From NCBI GenBank assembly GCA_000648925.1, contig JFHF01000030.1, forward strand, positions 1-64,000: 64,000 nucleotides of DNA, read 5' to 3'. The stretch is from Caballeronia jiangsuensis. Its GTDB lineage: Bacteria; Pseudomonadota; Gammaproteobacteria; Burkholderiales; Burkholderiaceae. Below, piece after piece: positions 62,346 through 64,000 of this stretch; the first letter of the stretch is position 1, and every line of letters starts with the position of its first letter. Position numbers and translations under genes: made by a program. Under the pieces are notes generated by a model that made no database searches, was not told the origin of the DNA, and saw nothing but the letters and a program-made list of their open reading frames with translations.

Positions 62346-63386
62346 ATGAAAGTCGCCATTGTTCTGTTCGACGGCGTGCAGGCACTCGACGTTGCAGGCC
62401 CGCTCGACGTGTTCGCGGAAGCCAACACGCATCTCCCCGATCATCAGCGTTATGAAGTCTCGCTCGTCGGGCGCGAAGCAGGCATGGTCACGTGCTCGAA
62501 TGGGATGCAGATCGTCGTCCCGGTCGGCTATCTCGATTCCGATACCCAATACGATTTGCTGCTGGTGGCCGGCGGACCGAACCTGCCCGACTGGAACCCG
62601 CCCGACGAATTCATCTCGTGGCTGCAAAAGCAGGTGCGCGGCGCGGCGCGATTCGGCTCGGTCTGCAATGGCGCGTTCGTGCTGGGTCATGCCGGTTTGC
62701 TCGACGGCATGCAGGTCACGACGCACTGGGCGGATGCGGGCCGCCTCGGCAAGGCGTTCCCGCGCGCACGCGTGCAGCCGGACAAAATCTTCATTCGCGA
62801 TGGCCGCCTCTTCACCTCTGCCGGCGTGTCGGCGGGCATCGATCTGTGTTTGTCACTCGTGGCCGAGGACTGGGGACACGAACAGGCGGTTCGCGTCGCC
62901 AAGCGCCTCGTGGTCTACATTCAGCGCGAAGGCGGGCAGTCCCAGTACAGCCCTTATGTCGCGGCGGACAAAGAAGAAGCGCCGATCATCGGCAAGGTGC
63001 ATCGGTATGTGACGGATCATATCGGCGATGCGCTTTCCATCGAACAGCTCGCCAGCGCGGTGTCGGTGAGTCGTCGCACGTTCTCCAGAGTGTTCGCGAA
63101 GTACGCGCAGGTGACGCCGTCGGCGTTCGTCGAACAGGTTCGCGTCGATACGGCGAGGAAGCTGCTCGAAACGAGCGATGCGCCGCTCAAGACCGTCGCA
63201 TTCAAGTGCGGTTTTCACAACGCCACGCACATGCGCACGACCTTCTCCCGGCGCTTGAACGTCACGCCGAAGCAGTATCGCGAGCGGTTTCGTGGCACGC
63301 CGCAAATCAGCACGCTGCCGGTGCCGCTCGTTCATGAAGACGTCGCCGAGAAATTCGTGCTTGAGGAACTGGCGGAAGCCGCATAG
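62346..63386 (+). CDS. GlxA-type AraC-family regulator with DJ-1/PfpI domain
   Basis: A 346-residue regulator. Residues 1-190 form a class I glutamine-amidotransferase-like (DJ-1/PfpI) domain starting MKVAIVLFDGVQALDVAGPLDVFAEAN, with a nucleophile-elbow cysteine in FGSVCNGAFVLGHAGLL. Two AraC helix-turn-helices follow, LSIEQLASAVSVSRRTFSRVFAKYAQVTP and LKTVAFKCGFHNATHMRTTFSRRLNVTPKQY. Regulators of this design (ArgR, CdhR, GbdR of Pseudomonas) often control catabolism of arginine, carnitine or betaine, so this could be relevant to the DUF849 module, although it lies 20 kb away. The intergenic region 62095-62345 holds no other gene. Confidence 0.9.
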   Translation: MKVAIVLFDGVQALDVAGPLDVFAEANTHLPDHQRYEVSLVGREAGMVTCSNGMQIVVPVGYLDSDTQYDLLLVAGGPNLPDWNPPDEFISWLQKQVRGAARFGSVCNGAFVLGHAGLLDGMQVTTHWADAGRLGKAFPRARVQPDKIFIRDGRLFTSAGVSAGIDLCLSLVAEDWGHEQAVRVAKRLVVYIQREGGQSQYSPYVAADKEEAPIIGKVHRYVTDHIGDALSIEQLASAVSVSRRTFSRVFAKYAQVTPSAFVEQVRVDTARKLLETSDAPLKTVAFKCGFHNATHMRTTFSRRLNVTPKQYRERFRGTPQISTLPVPLVHEDVAEKFVLEELAEAA

Positions 63387-63393
63387 GTTCTTC

Positions 63394-63957
63394 ATGAACT
63401 CGATATGTGAGACCGACACCGCGCCCCTTCTTGCGGATATCGTCGCGCCGAACTTATCGGTGATTTTCTGCGGGATCAATCCGGGGATGCTCGCCGCATC
63501 GACGGGCCATCACTTCGCGGGACGAGGCAATCGCTTCTGGCGGGTCGTGCATCTCGCCGGCTTCACGCCGGAGCAGCTTCATCCCGAAGACGATCGCACC
63601 TTCCTTCGATACGGATACGGCCTCACCACCGCCGTCGCGCGTGCGACCTCGCGCGCCGATGAGTTGTCGCGATCCGAGATCGAGGCCGCGGCGTCGGCGT
63701 TCGAGCAGAAGATCGCGCATCTCGCGCCGCGGTATATCGCGTTTCTGGGGAAGATGGCGCTGTCGGCCATCACCGGCAAGCGCGATATCGCATGGGGACT
63801 TCAGGCCGAACCGTTCGGCGGCGTCCATGCATGGGTATTGCCGAACCCGAGCGGTCTGAATCGCTCCTTCAGCCTCGATGCATTGGTGAGCGCATATCGC
63901 GAGCTTCACACGGCCGTTGCATCGGCAGATGAGGATCACGCCGCGCGATCGGCGTAG
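63394..63957 (+). CDS. mug: Mismatch-specific (G:T/U) DNA glycosylase
   Basis: A 187-residue enzyme of the uracil-DNA glycosylase superfamily, Mug/TDG branch. Motif 1 is FCGINPGMLAA, with the GINPG loop in which asparagine activates water; motif 2 is VLPNPSGLN. It removes mispaired thymine or uracil and related bases. The ATG lies seven bases after the stop of the GlxA-type regulator gene, perhaps translationally linked, but with no functional link apparent. The last 43 bases of the window contain no further gene. Confidence 0.9.
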   Translation: MNSICETDTAPLLADIVAPNLSVIFCGINPGMLAASTGHHFAGRGNRFWRVVHLAGFTPEQLHPEDDRTFLRYGYGLTTAVARATSRADELSRSEIEAAASAFEQKIAHLAPRYIAFLGKMALSAITGKRDIAWGLQAEPFGGVHAWVLPNPSGLNRSFSLDALVSAYRELHTAVASADEDHAARSA

Positions 63958-64000
63958 GCGCGTGGCGCATTTGCCGCTTGCCATGAAAGCGACTGCCTGA

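Overview
The window looks like a chromosomal segment of a high-GC betaproteobacterium of the Burkholderia / Paraburkholderia / Caballeronia group. The reasons are the roughly 64% GC coding style, an ornibactin/malleobactin-type siderophore locus at the left edge, a catA-benABCD operon beside catR-catBC, and the mix of ACS-type MFS carriers, DUF849 enzymes and LysR regulators. I saw no rRNA, tRNA, CRISPR array, insertion sequence or prophage gene. Gene density is high and most neighbours overlap or are separated by a few bases.

Layout. 1-3.75 kb: end of a siderophore locus on the minus strand (ECF sigma OrbS, MbtH protein, TauD-type hydroxylase, ABC ATPase, a 33-codon mini-ORF, and a truncated FecCD permease), with a Fur-like box in front of the sigma gene. 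4-9.5 kb: a membrane diguanylate cyclase, then an AttEFGH/LolCDE-like ABC exporter with a CrtC/AttH lipocalin-like protein. 9.6-13.7 kb: GntR regulator, SDR, beta-keto acid cleavage enzyme (DUF849) and MFS carrier. 13.7-16.1 kb: DUF1993 protein and a beta-propeller lipoprotein. 16.4-22.2 kb: an oxygen/stress block with two paralogous small proteins, a PAS histidine kinase and NarL-type regulator, an Fnr/Anr protein with all four cluster cysteines, DUF1488, an HPF-like protein, two universal stress proteins and a small Cys-rich protein. Four TTGAN-type Fnr boxes are placed in front of four of these transcription units.

22.2-35.6 kb: benzoate and catechol catabolism. catA-benABCD runs leftward and continues through ridA into two overlapping dynamin-like GTPase genes, followed by the benK carrier. 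The divergent LysR gene, catB, catC and benE run rightward. LysR-type ATAC-N7-GTAT operators lie before catA, catB and benK. 35.6-42.5 kb: a second DUF849 module (SDR, hotdog thioesterase, Crp-family regulator, MFS, DUF849, 3-hydroxyacyl/carnitine-type dehydrogenase, acyl ligase) consistent with carnitine-like substrate breakdown. 42.5-45.8 kb: aromatic aminotransferase and amino acid permease with a divergent Lrp regulator. 45.8-51.6 kb: SDR, ssuADCB sulfonate uptake and desulfonation genes, and a MetQ-like binding protein. 51.7-57 kb: an RND pump gene without adaptor, a LysR regulator, a GST and a small protein. 57.1-62.1 kb: a tight operon of a SucA-like E1, an acetolactate-synthase-like enzyme and an ArsR-type regulator. 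62.3-64 kb: a GlxA-type AraC regulator and a Mug-type DNA glycosylase.

The most unusual observations are the ridA plus dynamin-like GTPase pair carried at the tail of the benzoate operon, the cluster of Fnr boxes with matching -10 elements around an Fnr gene, the OrbS-type promoter whose -35 element uses the sigma gene's own stop codon, and the operon pairing two ThDP enzymes with a regulator.
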